NCBI GenBank assembly: GCA_021186555.1
Contig: JAJKFL010000008.1
Span: 10,781,936-10,845,935, forward strand
Reading direction: 5' to 3'
Length of the DNA stretch: 64,000 nucleotides
Source: Reticulitermes speratus
Taxonomy: Eukaryota; Arthropoda; Insecta; Blattodea; Rhinotermitidae
Shown: positions 40,282 to 51,050 of the stretch, piece after piece
How the letters are laid out: each line of letters opens with the position of its first letter
Position numbering within the stretch: the stretch's first letter is position 1
Notes under the pieces: model-generated
Databases searched by the model: none
What the model saw: the letters and a program-made list of their open reading frames with translations, nothing else
What the model was told of the DNA's origin: nothing
Position numbers and translations under genes: made by a program

Positions 40282-40587
40282 TATTGCAATCCCATTACAG
40301 TCTGGACAGACCCTTAGGGTTCCAGGAGGTTGAGGCTCCCAGATTTCTAGACAATCGGCACATGAAGGTGGTAAGGTTGTCAGCCCTACGCACCGGCCTC
40401 CTTTACCCCCCAGGAAATATTCCTGGTACTCATTTCTGTTAGAGGCTGAGTCGACCTCAGGGCCATAGTGCGACCGAAACGATTATGTCAAGGAAAAATT
40501 CCAATGACACCATCGGGAATCGAACCCGCGACGTTCCGGTTTGTAGCGCAGTGCCTCAACCAACTGCGCCACCGCGCGCCCGGGACA
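40282..40587 (-). mobile_element. SINE family D, full length
   Basis: Complete inverted copy from CAATCCCATTACAGTCTGG to the head CAACTGCGCCACCGCGCGCC. GGGACAT at both flanks (40274-40280 and about 40581-40587) looks like a target duplication. Confidence 0.92.
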
Positions 40588-41387
40588 TTATTACGCATAG
40601 GAAAAATAGGAAAATACGTAATACAAAATTTTTAATTGGAATAACTGAAGAGAAGAGGCCGCTTAGGACACGTAGACTATTATGGGAGAATAATACTTAA
40701 AGAGATTTTATGACCGGGGGGGGGGGGGGTTTATGGTAACGGGACCAGGAATATAACCTTTGACCTTGTCCATCACGTAATTTTGCGCGCAGCTATAGTC
40801 ACATTGAAGATGGAGGCAGAATACTTCTGTGTAAATATTGATAGGCTTATACCAGATCACACGGTGTTACGTTTCAGAAAATGGCAGTTTTCGTAGTTAC
40901 CAATGTGGGTATCTCAAATCTGACATATATATTTTTTTGTGTAACGGAGACGAAATTTGTATGCCGAATGTGTGAAGTTGAGACTGAATTTATAAATGTA
41001 ATTTAGATTTAATTTTGTGCTTTAAAGTGTTAACATGTAGCAGTTTAAAGTTTTGAATTAGATACAGTAGATACAGTAGATAAGTAGATACAGTAGATAA
41101 GTAGATACAGTAGATACAGTAGATAAGTAGATACAGTAGATACAACACAATTTGTATCTGTAACGACGAGAGTTCTGCTGTCAGGAACGCATAGAATAAA
41201 ATAAAAATAAATACGAAGTGTTTGTCATCGTAGGGACAACCAATCGCAGAAGATCTCTGTTATTACGGATATGGTTCGTGTTCTATCTTCAATAGAACTA
41301 GAGTTGTCACGTTTTAAATTTTTCTATCCAGTTTATAAGAATTCAAAACAATAAAAGTAAGGGTGTGATGTAACTAATTGTAACCCA
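40588..41387. other. unassigned, with GATACAGTA microsatellite
   Basis: A poly-G run near 40717-40730 and an imperfect (AGATACAGTAGATAAGT) array at about 41060-41142. No gene. Confidence 0.55.
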
Positions 41388-41665
41388 TTCATTCATTCTG
41401 TAGTCTGTCTTACAACAGGTCCGTAGCCTCTTCCAAAGCGAGTTCTCCATAGGGTGCGATCTAGTGCTTCCTCTTTCAATTTGCAGTATCTTCTCTTTCC
41501 CTTAAGGTCATACAGTAGTTGCTTACGCCTTCTTCCTCGTCTTCCCGTCATTTCTATCATTCCTTCTAACTTTCCTTCAATGACGTGTTTTAGAAGGCAG
41601 TTGCTACGAAAGATGTGACCAATCCAGTTAGCCTTTCTTCTTTTTATTGTATGTAACCGCTGTGT
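41388..41665 (-). pseudogene. RTE-like LINE 3' end
   Basis: Minus strand encodes HTIKRRKANWIGHIFRSN, CLLKHVIEGKLEG, GRRGRRRKQLLYDLKGKRRY and LDRTLWRTRFGRGYGPVVRQ then the GAATGAATGAAT tail. It is the same family as 13141 and the end that expanded at 62613. 5'-truncated. Confidence 0.82.
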
Positions 41666-42024
41666 ACACCTAATCCGCATCACACAAATTGAGACGATGT
41701 TACATGCCATGATGGAGCGGATAATTTTCACCTTTTAGCTGTTTTTCTGTGGAGACGAACAGTAGTAAAGGAGCGTTACACAAGGTGCTTAAGACAAACC
41801 GGTGTAAACTGCGTGCCTCTTCGTCACTGTGTAACTAATACCTCTGAGAAAGTTGCATGTGAACAAACAGTGATTCGTCACACTTCGCTGATATGATAAT
41901 ATAATTCTGGTAACTTAGAATGTTTTGTGACTCACAGTATGGACTTCAACGTAAATATGAGATATGAGGTTCTCACAACTATGATTATGAAAAATAGTGT
42001 GATGTGTGATGTGAGGAGTCGTAG
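41666..42024. other. unassigned
   Basis: Nothing recognised. Confidence 0.5.
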
Positions 42025-42335
42025 TCTGTTGACGAGTTACCGACGTTTCGGACGGCCTGACAGTAAGAAACATTTTACTAATACTACCGTAACTAAGAAC
42101 TTTGCATTGTGCTAAACAAGAGAGTCAACACCAACTTAACAAAAGTAATCAAAAATACCATGACAATGAAAAGAAAATATTTAAAACCCTAAATTTCAAA
42201 TTAATGTGTTATAACTGTAATCTACATAGCTGAAAAATGGTAAATTGATAATAGGCCTATTCACAAACTTGGCCCAATCGGGCCGAAACATGCAGCAATT
42301 TTATAAAAATAAAATTTATATTTTTATAATAATAA
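42025..42335. mobile_element. Penelope-type relics
   Basis: A minus motif near 42035-42075 keeps GAAACGTCGGTAAC only. A plus segment near 42255-42330 keeps GGCCC/GGGCC helix II, GAAACATGCAGC and the CAATTTTATAAAAA flank but has lost the CTGATGA box outright. Confidence 0.6.
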
Positions 42336-42336
42336 A

Positions 42337-42521
42337 CAGTCGAACCCGGTTATAACGACATCGGTTTATTCGACACCTCGTCTATAACGTCAGATATTCT
42401 GTGGTACCAATTAATTCCTCGCTGTTAACCATAACATTATACCCCTCGGTTATAACGATACTCGTTTATAACGACACGAAATATTCAGTCCCTTTCATGA
42501 CGTTATAACCGAGTTCGACTT
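42337..42521. mobile_element. pogo/Tigger-type MITE
   Basis: About 185 bp with inverted ends CAGTCGAACCCGGTTATAAC and (inverse) AGTCGAACTCGGTTATAACG, TA at the right flank. Nearly the same as the copy at 60705-60890. Confidence 0.85.
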
Positions 42522-42589
42522 TAGTTGTGTTAGAATATCTGTTATAATTTGTGAAACACAAAGGGGTGACTTCCATCATGGTTACACTC

Positions 42590-42830
42590 ATTGTTCACCT
42601 TGGCACTAGATGGAGATGGGTAGTCAGCATCACGCTTCACGCTTAACCGCTACCCCCCCCCCCCCCCCCCCCCCCGGTTCACATTGAATAAGAAGCTGGG
42701 TGGGACCCAGTTCTGGTCTGCGTACTGTGTAGAAAAATCTTTTGCCTGTCTGGGGAACAACCACGATTTCTAGGTCGCCAATCCCTTAGTATAGTCACTA
42801 TATTGACTGAGCTATCCCAGCTCACTCCTG
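42590..42830 (-). mobile_element. SINE family A relic with poly-C expansion
   Basis: Minus strand order: TGAGCTGGGATAGCTCAGTC (head), GGGACCCAGTTCTGG-like piece, a poly-G run replacing the CCCGGGGGTAAAG block (C22 at 42654-42675 on plus), GCGTGAAGCGTGATGCTGAC, CCATCTCCATCTAGTGCC. Confidence 0.72.
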
Positions 42831-42894
42831 AGCTGTTGTACGGCCTTGAAGACAAAAACTGAAACACTGGCAGTTCATGACCTATGAAGCATCC

Positions 42895-42927
<33 letters not shown>

Positions 42928-43284
42928 ATATAATAATATATATATATGACTTTGGAATTTCCTCCTGAAGACTTCTACATTCAGTGTAATTATCTCTGTA
43001 GGTATGGTGCACGGCGGAAGGGGGTTGGGGTACCATTATAATTGAACGTGTGTGTTTCGTCACGGCTTGTTTACGCGAGTTTGTTGGAGGCTTTAGCTGG
43101 TGTCAAGGTCGGTTGTTTCCCCTATACGATCTCTCTGTCATGGCCATCTCCTTACGTTTATCGCCCATTATAGCTACTCCACTGTTCTCAATATGCGGTC
43201 GTGAGTCTGAGCTAGAATTTTTCGGATCAGACCGAACTGTGTATGTGCTTCCCCAAAGTTCAGATCTGTTCTCTTGTGGGATTT
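42831..43284. other. unassigned, with TA microsatellite
   Basis: (TA)n at 42895-42947; otherwise nothing recognised. Confidence 0.55.
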
Positions 43285-43410
43285 TACACAGCGTAGAATA
43301 GTAGTTTGTTACCGACGTTTCGGGATAACTATCGTTCCCATCTTGAAGGGTCAAGCAGTACAGGACTGATTGTCCCGAAATGTCGCTAACAAACCTCCAT
43401 CTTATGGTGT
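43285..43410 (-). mobile_element. Penelope-type element with variant hammerhead
   Basis: Minus strand: GACC, TTCAAGA box, GGGA/TCCC, GAAA, ACGT, C, GGTAAC. A second, plus-oriented CCCGAAATGTCGCTAAC lies at about 43370. It runs directly into the 29-bp array. Confidence 0.7.
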
Positions 43411-43650
43411 TTAAAATCCCAGAAGAGCGCAGATTTTATTTAAAATCCCAGAAGAGCGCAGATTTTATTTAAAATCCCAGAAGAGCGCAGATTTTATTTA
43501 AAATCCCAGAAGAGCGCAGACTTTATTTAAAATCCCAGAAGATCGCAGATTTTATTTAAAATCCCAGAAGAGCGCAGATTTTATTTAACATCCCAGAAGA
43601 GCGCAGATTTTATTTAAAATCCCAGAAGAGCGCAGATTTCATTTAAACCA
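43411..43650 (+). repeat. 29-bp minisatellite, 8 copies
   Basis: CCCAGAAGAGCGCAGATTTT starts at 43418 and repeats at 43447, 43476, 43505, 43534, 43563, 43592 and 43621, an exact 29-base step. The unit is the tail of the adjoining Penelope-type element. Confidence 0.95.
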
Positions 43651-44834
43651 CAGCGGAAGCCTGAACTCCCCAAAGTTTCTAACAAAGTAATATCTGTTAA
43701 ACCTTTTAAGTGACAGTGCTCATTTCTATGTACCAACCTGCTTGAAACATTCAGAAAAACACTGTATTTCTCCCAAACAGTATTATTTGTATGTATTTTA
43801 TTATTATTTATTATTATTATTTTATTCTATTTTAAAAAACGTATTATTTACTATAAAGAGCATCAGACGATTGCATTATCGAATAAAAAAGGAAAATTTA
43901 TTTATTGAAGCTTCTAATAAGAAATATTTAAATTGTCATCTTTATATTGTAAAGGAATTTTCTGAGGATCCTGTACTTAATTCTCAGAACCACAGGTTTC
44001 CGCGGAACACGTTTAGGGCAGCATTGCTAAGGGGGTGTGTTCATGACAGGTTGGTGCTCTGTTTCGAGATGGTGTTAGAGGGCGTTCTTGGAAGGAACGG
44101 GATTACTTGATGACAGGCAGAATTCATTGCGTGAGTAGCCATATCAGTTCTTTATAAATAGCATTCATTTAAAGTAAAATTCATCGTTTACTAAGCAATG
44201 AATGCAATTTAGCCATTACTATTTACGTGCGTTCCGTTTCTCGAGTACATTTACTGGTTATCCTAGGGCTAAGAAAAAATTAAGTGAGAATAATAAGTAA
44301 GGCAGGGATTACAATTATTTTAGGTAAGGGCAATAAACTTACTGGGATCGCTTAAAAGAATCTGGCTTTAATTTGAAAAATTAACAATTTGGGGACTGTA
44401 TGCATGGCTTTGTGGCGTGTTGCTCTGTTATTGCCTGTAGATTGTTGAATTAAAAAATGCTACGTTTTGATGCCCATTATAAATAGAGCAAAACTGACGA
44501 TTTGAAGCAAGTGGCTGATAAATGGGACTGCAAATTACAGCTTCGAACCACCATTAGTTCTGAGCGTTAAGAATACGAATGTATAAGACATTTGCTCTAC
44601 TATCACGTTGTTTTGTTAGCTGATAGCGAGTAGCAGGAACGTAAGAGATATGATTGGTGGGAGCAGAATTGCATTTCATATGGAGGGCTTTGAGATGTAG
44701 CCTTTGGACAGTTAAGGAACAAACAAATAACGGGAGAATTTTAGCTTTTTACAAAAAAGTAATTTGTAGTAACATAGAAGAAATTACAGAGAGCATGGCA
44801 AGAGATTCAAGGTTTCTGGGATGTTACTCCATTT
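43651..44834. other. unassigned AT-rich DNA
   Basis: ATT-rich patch near 43797-43825. No gene or repeat family recognised. Confidence 0.5.
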
Positions 44835-45310
44835 CGATTGGTATTTATTTATCGACACGGCATAATAACCCACAGCAAAGAATTGAACACACCGCTAACC
44901 TCAACCAAACACCAAAGGAATTGACACAGAGCAAAAACTCGGAAGAATTAACACCGCGTAAAAACCCAGAAGAATTTACACAGGACAACCCAGAAGAATT
45001 GACACAGCCTAACAAACCAAAGGAATTGACACAGAGCAAAAACTCGGAAGAATTAACACCGCGTAAAAACCCAGAAGTATTTACACAGGACAACCCAGAA
45101 GAATTGACACAGCGTGACAACTCAAAATAACTGACAGAGAGTAACAACACAGAAAAATTGGCACAGCTTAACAACCCAGAAGAATTTTGCCGACTGACAA
45201 CCCAGAAGAATTTGCAGCCTGATAACCCAGAAGAACTGACAGCATAGCAACTCAGATTATTTGAATCTTGAGCAACACCGCTGTGATAACCTGAAATCTC
45301 GCAACGTGAC
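44835..45310 (+). repeat. ~27-bp minisatellite with 105-bp higher-order unit
   Basis: AACCCAGAAGAATTGACACA-type units of 24-27 bases run from about 44880 to 45240. A block of four repeats as a unit of 105 bases (ACCAAAGGAATTGACACAG at 44911 and 45016). Flanks CGACACGGCATAATAACCC and GAATCTTGAGCAACACCGC are Penelope-type tail sequence, so the array grew from that tail. The long open frame across it is not a gene. Confidence 0.88.
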
Positions 45311-45834
45311 AACCGTGGGTAGAGGATTGCAAAATTAAAATTGATAGGAAAATACTGAACCAAAATGAAGAATAATTTTTACGACGTCGTGTGAAAAGAC
45401 GGATTGTTTCTGTTTTGTAGCGCTCGTAATGAGGACTCTTAGGCCTGTTGCTGGAAAGGATGGTGGGGCGGTCGGCGTTATTACCCGATGCAGTTGGTTG
45501 CCTCAGGAGAGCTGCGTTAATCTGCTATATAGCTGCTTGTAACATCATGGCTGCTTTTCAAAAACGGGTTCTACAGCTTTTATACAGTTGCCATTCTCAT
45601 TTAATTTTTACCTACATGTTTTGTTCCTTTTGTCTGTTTCGTTTTAATTACACTTAATTCAAGGTCTAACAAGCTGACGCTAAGAAATATTCTGTAATTT
45701 AACGTATTTAAAGTCAGTTATACTGTGGTACTTGGTGGGAAATATTTTCAGTGCTTCTGCTATTCTTGGCTTAATTTTAGCAGTCTTGAAAAAATAAAGT
45801 TTACATTCTGAAGTAGAAGATGCAGAAGATACGT
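45311..45834. other. unassigned
   Basis: Nothing recognised. Confidence 0.5.
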
Positions 45835-46040
45835 GATTCCAGGCTTCCGCCGCGATGTAGATGAGATCTGCGCTCTTCTGGGATGTTACGCAGCGTAGAG
45901 TGGTAGTTCTGTACCGACGTTTCGGGACAACCTATCGGTCCCATCTTCAAGGGTCAAGAAGTCCAAGAAGAAGGCTTGCTCCTTGCACTTCAGAATTGTC
46001 AATCTACACTGCGTAATATCCCTGAAGAGCGCACATCTCA
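45835..46040 (-). mobile_element. Penelope-type element with variant hammerhead
   Basis: Arms GCTCTTCTGGGATGTTACGC and (inverse) GCTCTTCAGGGATATTACGC. The minus hammerhead (45911-45958) is nearly the same as 25140: GACC, CTTGAAGA, GGGAC/GTCCC, GAAA, ACGT, C, GGTAC. Confidence 0.75.
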
Positions 46041-46274
46041 GATGCAGAATTGTTTTCTTTTTTATATACATGAGAAGTATAGAATATCTGGACCTTGAAG
46101 CAAGCATACAGCAAACAAGGATTTTTTTTTACAGATTCCTTTTGATAATTCAGTTCGTAAATATTGCAGTGTTACGCTGCTCTGTACAAAACACTCCTGG
46201 CCCATATCTTAATGTTCAGTCTACATTCCGAAACGATTAAGATAATCTGATACAAAAAAAAACAATTTTATATT

Positions 46275-46560
46275 TGTTGTGGATGGATGTGGTACGGGCT
46301 GGACGTTCGAGGAATCTTGGTTCGAATCCCGACGGGACTAGAATTTAATCTCTCCTCCACTGTTTCCGCAACTGCTCTGGAGCTCACAAAAGTATCCTAC
46401 TCAATGGGAACCGGGGTCCTCTTCTCAGGGGTAAAGGGGCTGAGGCCTGAACCTGACCACTCCAACCTAATGCTGAATTTAAGAATAACTGGATCTATAC
46501 TTCCACTCCTCCATGCGCCTTTATGGTGTATACAGGAACAAATGTACCCTTTACCTGTAC
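46275..46560 (+). mobile_element. SINE family A relic
   Basis: GGTACGGGCTGGACGTTCGA, TTGGTTCGAATCCCGACGGG (B box), CTCAATGGGAACCGGGGTCC, CAGGGGTAAAGGGGCTGAGG, CTGACCACTCCAACCTAATG and CTATACTTCCACTCC. Old copy. Confidence 0.78.
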
Positions 46561-46914
46561 CTGTTACGGAAACATTCTCGTACTTTGAGGATTTAATAAG
46601 AATTACTGCTTTACGGATGAAGTTAGGCGGTAATTCAAACTAGGCTCATTATATAGGCCTAAGGAGGCAATGTGTGATTTACCCAAATCACGTCTTATAG
46701 GTAGAATTTTAGTTCCGGTGGACTATGTGGCTATACGGCTAGGATGAGGGAGACAAAGAATATTTGGTGCTTAATTATGCACAGCGTCACATTTATGTTC
46801 ACCCGCCTGTGGTGTAGCACAACACATTATGTAATAATACACATCATCTAAAATGCCTAATTTCAGGAGGAATACATTCCAGTCACAGGACAGACCTGCT
46901 GTAAGAAGCACGTA
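46561..46914. other. unassigned
   Basis: Nothing recognised. Confidence 0.5.
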
Positions 46915-47347
46915 CAGTAGGCCCTCGATTTAACGGAATTCGGATTTAACGGACAAAAAATGTCTGTCCTGAAGGAAAAATTTAGAACTTTGTTTTTTTT
47001 ATTCGCGAATATAGCACCCTAAAAGTTTGGGTCAGTGAGTGGTGGAAACACTCCATTAGTTACATTGTATAGTTTTTTGACATGTTTAATTAAAATAAAT
47101 TTTGGTTCCTGTCGTAAATTTATTTTTATATTTTCAACAGATATTTTAGTGGCGTGTATAAATTACTGAATGTACATTATAATAATATTTTATTGATACT
47201 TATACATTATAATAACATTTTAATACATCCTGTACATTGTAAGTTCGTTATTAGTATATGTTTTTAAAATACATTTGATTTAACGGACTTTCGGCAATAG
47301 CGGACACCCCCCCCCCCCAATTAGCCCGTTAAATCTAAGGCCTACTG
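46915..47347. mobile_element. Tigger/pogo-type MITE, second family
   Basis: 433 bp; ends CAGTAGGCCCTCGATTTAAC and (inverse) CAGTAGGCCTTAGATTTAAC with TA on each side. AT-rich non-coding interior and a C12 run near 47307. Confidence 0.85.
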
Positions 47348-47964
47348 TATATGTGACCTTCGTTTTATTTAAAGTCCTGTTACGTGATACGTGATTAAAT
47401 TAGTATGTGAGAAAATACAGAGGTGGAATTTTGTTTGCGTGTGGGTCATGTAATGAACCTGTATTGTAGGTCACATAACTCATGCAGTGCCAAATACAGC
47501 CACAGTACAAGCATTTTAACCATTTAAATGACAACTGGTACCTCACGTACCCAGTGTTTTAACATTAAAACTAAGTATTTTTTTTACCACACCTTACATT
47601 TGCTTGTTTCATATTATTCTCAACATAAACAGCGGTTCTTCGCTAAATATCTTCAACCAGTTAGTCTTTGTGGTTGAAACGCACTGTTTTATATGAAGTA
47701 GGAAATGCATATTTAAGTACTACTGAGGTGAACTTCATGCTCCAAAGAATTAATGCACGGTGCTTACGTCACTTGTTTTAATATTAAATATTACCTCGCC
47801 ACCTTGTTTCCTACACAGGATTAACGCTTTGAATTTTGTAATGAAAGTAAAGTGTTTTCTGTGAGGTATTCACTGAAAATGTTTGTCCAAATTTAGAGGA
47901 TTATTGGGCGCCAAAAGATTTATACAGTCAGATGTGTATGGCATGTAGTGACAAAATTATTTTA
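47348..47964. other. unassigned
   Basis: Nothing recognised. Confidence 0.5.
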
Positions 47965-48060
47965 GGCGCTTTTCCATGGTAAATCTAAGTTGTATCCGAC
48001 GTTTCGGTGACGGTGCCTGCCTCCTTCTTCAAAGGATGATTTAATGGGTCACGTAGCTCT
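47965..48060 (-). mobile_element. Penelope-type hammerhead relic
   Basis: Minus strand: TTTGAAGA box, GG...CC helix II of a GGAGGCAGGCACCGTCACC segment, GAAA, ACGT, C, GGATAC. Box and helix I are worn. Confidence 0.6.
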
Positions 48061-49104
48061 TCGCTTAAAGCAAAGATAGTTTCAGAGACGTTGTAAATGA
48101 AACTGGTTAAATGCTGTCGAAATCTGAAAGGGAGAATTTTTCAATTGACACTTCTAGATATGATTTCCACAGAGAACCCTTCTACTGATCCTCTCTTACA
48201 CATTGTAGCCCTTGAGGGACACATTACAATCACAGTTGCACTGAATATGAGCACCGTGAAGTTTAAACTTTCATGAAAGACAGCTTGGTAATATAAGTGG
48301 TACTACTACCCGGAAATAATTTTTATCGGTATTGATCGAAGCTGCAATATCGACGGAAGCATAGGTACCTCTCGACTGCTTCATAACGGCCGATTGTTTT
48401 CGGCAATTACTGCGTCCAGTCGTACGTATCTATACGTAACTGTAAAAATAACAAGTTTTTTGGGGGGCGCAATAAGAGCAGATTTTCAACTCTCAGACAC
48501 TTAAACAAGAAATTATTTTGGGATTTTTATGGAAACAAATGCGATAAAAGTAAGAAAGAGAGAGAGAGAGAGAGAGAGAGATGGAAGTAGCGAACAGACT
48601 GAGGAAAAAAGAAAGACGAAGCAAGAGATAGGGACGGAAAGGAAGAAGAAATGCAAGAACGGATTGAATTGAAAACGTAGGACGGAAGAAAGGGAGAAAG
48701 AATAATCAAAACTGTGTAAAGGATAAAGGGAGGGCAGGTTTAGAATGTTCAAGCGAACACATTTGGAGAACCAGTGAGAGACATTGAACGTACATCACTG
48801 CGAGTTACACAACATGAGAACTATTGTTGCTCTGGCATAGTTCCACAGAACTAATGAAACATAACCACGTAAAGTAGGAGGTGAGGTCAGGGCCCTGTAC
48901 ATTCCGTATGCTGTGTGAGACAGTCGGTTGTCACCGCGTTCTGTTGTCTGGGTCAACCGTAGTGACTCCACGCCTCAACGCAACTGGCGCACATTCCCAT
49001 CCAACGGTGTCTATGAGACATAAGATGTGTTTGGTTGTTGCCTGTTGCGTACACAGAAACATGTAACTTCTCTGTCTTCTACTGCTGCGGATGTACCTTG
49101 CATT
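48061..49104. other. unassigned, with GA microsatellite
   Basis: (GA)n at about 48554-48582 and a purine-rich region to about 48735. No gene recognised. Confidence 0.5.
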
Positions 49105-49490
49105 ACTTGTTTATTCCAAGATTAAAACCCAACCAAATGCACTATTTTTTGAGAGACAGCCAAACACTCTTTAATGAATCTTCAATACGTGTCGGCCCAT
49201 TGGGCTTTTTATCAAGGTGTCACAATACAATAATGATTATTGAGAATTTAACAGTGCTTGTAGTAGTGGAGATGGTTCACTTACAAACGGAAAAGTGGTT
49301 TCAGTTTTGGTTAAAGGCAACGTAGTTTTTATCAAAGCCTAAACCACTTTGCAACTGAACCATCTCTGTTGTTATTGAACTGTTAAATCCTCAGTAACTC
49401 TTGCTGTATTGTGACGCTTTGATAATTGTCCAGCTGGGCTGAAACTTGTTGGAGGTTCATTAAAGACAGTATGTTTTGGTGGGTTTTAGA
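49105..49490. mobile_element. Penelope-type long inverted repeat
   Basis: Left TTTAATGAATCTTCAATACG, CAATACAATAATGATTATTG, GGAGATGGTTCACTTAC, AAGTGGTTTCAG is mirrored on the right to about 49475. Helix II-like AGCCCAATGGGC (minus, near 49195) and GTCCAGCTGGGC with GAAACTTGTTGGAG (plus, near 49440) are hammerhead vestiges. Confidence 0.65.
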
Positions 49491-49499
49491 CGCGTTCGC

Positions 49500-50025
49500 A
49501 AAATTGCGAAAAGCTTAGCTTCGTCATGTCTGTTTTTCCGTCTGTCCGTCCGTCCGCCCGCATAGAACAACTCGGCTCGCACTGGACGGATTTTCATGAA
49601 ACTTGATATTTGAGCATTTCTCGAAAATCTGTCGCGAAAATTAAAGTTTAATTAAAATCTGACAAGAATAACGGGCACTTTACATGAAGACCTATGTACA
49701 TTTATGATAATATCTCACTGAATTCTTCTAAGAATAAGAAATGTTTCAGACAAAATTTGTAAAGAAAATCAAAACACGCAATTTATGTTCAATAACTTTT
49801 TTCCTCAAATCGTGCCGTTTGTGAGATAATGTGGAAAAATGTTGTAGAGCCAGACAGTCCACAGACATGTAAGATGGCGTATGCGCACTGCATGCTGGAT
49901 AAAAAGGCTACAAATACACACTCAGAATATGTAATATTTATTGCTTTTCCACGGCAAAAATGGTTACGCGAAAGCGCCTCAATGTTACGTTATACGTACA
50001 TTGGCTGTCTTGTTAATTTTTATGG
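49500..50025 (+). repeat. dispersed non-coding repeat X, copy 2
   Basis: Starts with TCCGTCCGTCCGCCCGC and GGACGGATTTTCATGAAAC, then GGGCACTTTACATGAAGACC through GGTTACGCGAAAGCGCCTC to GGCTGTCTTGTTAATTTTT, matching 23220-23560. More complete at the left than copy 1. Confidence 0.75.
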
Positions 50026-50104
50026 ATATAAATGACTTTTCTGCAATGAATGTTTTTGTTATCTGCGGTGTGATACCGCGTACTTTGGTAGGAATATACT
50101 GATG

Positions 50105-50400
50105 TTCTGGCCCCCCCGGGGGCCGCCGCCTTATCGTGGCGGGGAGGTTTGTGTGTCCCGTTACGACCCTGAGAGCTATGCTGGCGGGAGCTAAGCTCCT
50201 GGTAGGGCCACCCAAGCCAGACAGGTCGAAGGGCAGGGACCAGACAAAGAGCAGCCCACTGGTCCTCCAGGTTGGGGGTTGGGGCATTAGGCTGACGACC
50301 TGATACCCGGAAAAATATCTCATTGTCCAGAAACCCGATAAAAAAACGGGATGCCAAAGCCCACTAAGGGCTGTAGTGCAAGAGAAGAAGAAGAAGAATA
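50105..50400 (+). mobile_element. probable LINE 5' leader fragment
   Basis: GC-rich GGGGCCGCCGCCTTATCG, GGCGGGGAGGTTTGTGTGTC, AAGCCAGACAGGTCGAAGG, CTGGTCCTCCAGGTTGGGGG and ATACCCGGAAAAATATC. I recognise this general layout from 5' ends of insect non-LTR elements, but no ORF follows, so this is inference. It ends in (GAA)n. Confidence 0.4.
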
Positions 50401-50785
50401 ATAATACTGATGTTCTGGAGGACCCCGCTGTGAAGACAGTTTTAATTGTGTATATCCTGTTTTACACAGCGGATCCAACGGAAAACACCCAAAGACATCA
50501 CGAAAGATACTCCGTACTCTTGCCCATATGTACGGTAGCCACGGCTATGCAGGTATTGCGACAGAGGTTTTGGATAAGTTTCGAATTCGGATTCCATATC
50601 TCTTCTTTTAAATTCCACAACTAAACGTTAATTTATTTATTTGTGACTACTTCTTTAAATTTGTAGTCAGTATGTATTGTGTTATAGTCAAAGGAAGCAA
50701 CTTGGCCTTGGGCGAAGAACAGGTAATTGTGTTTGTGCTAACTACAACTAAGCACTAACGTACATGGCAACGTGTAGATTTCTTT
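50401..50785. other. unassigned
   Basis: Nothing recognised. Confidence 0.5.
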
Positions 50786-51050
50786 GCCGATCCCAGTGGC
50801 CACGCGGTCTAAGGCGTGGATCTGCGGCCGCTCGCTTACTAGGATTGTGGGTTCGAATCCCGCCGGGGGCATGGATGTCTCTCTTGTGAGTGTTGTGTGT
50901 TGGCTGGTAGAGGTCTCTGCGATGGGCTGGTCACTCGTCCAGAGGAGTCCTACCGAGTGTGGTGTGTCTAAAGTGTGTGATCGTGAAGCCTCGAAAACTG
51001 AGGTGGCCTAGGCCCTCATGGGGCTGTCGAGCCATTGAAAAAAAAAAAAA
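50786..51050 (+). mobile_element. SINE family B, full length
   Basis: Head CCGATCCCAGTGGCCACGCG, GTCTAAGGCGTGG; B box GTGGGTTCGAATCCCGCC; then GGGGGCATGGATGTCTCTC, GCTGGTAGAGGTCTCTGCG, CACTCGTCCAGAGGAGTCC, GTGATCGTGAAGCCTCG, GGGGCTGTCGAGCCATTG and an A13 tail. It is the reference copy for reading the split one at 1691/7212. Confidence 0.93.

Noticed and set aside
43411..43650. A CRISPR-like array (29-bp periodic repeat)
   Set aside because: The repeats are directly abutting with no spacers, and the context is an insect transposon tail.
44654..45130. 158-codon frame rich in PEELTQ repeats
   Set aside because: It spans the Penelope-tail minisatellite. The repeat explains the open frame and the sequence has no start context or domain.
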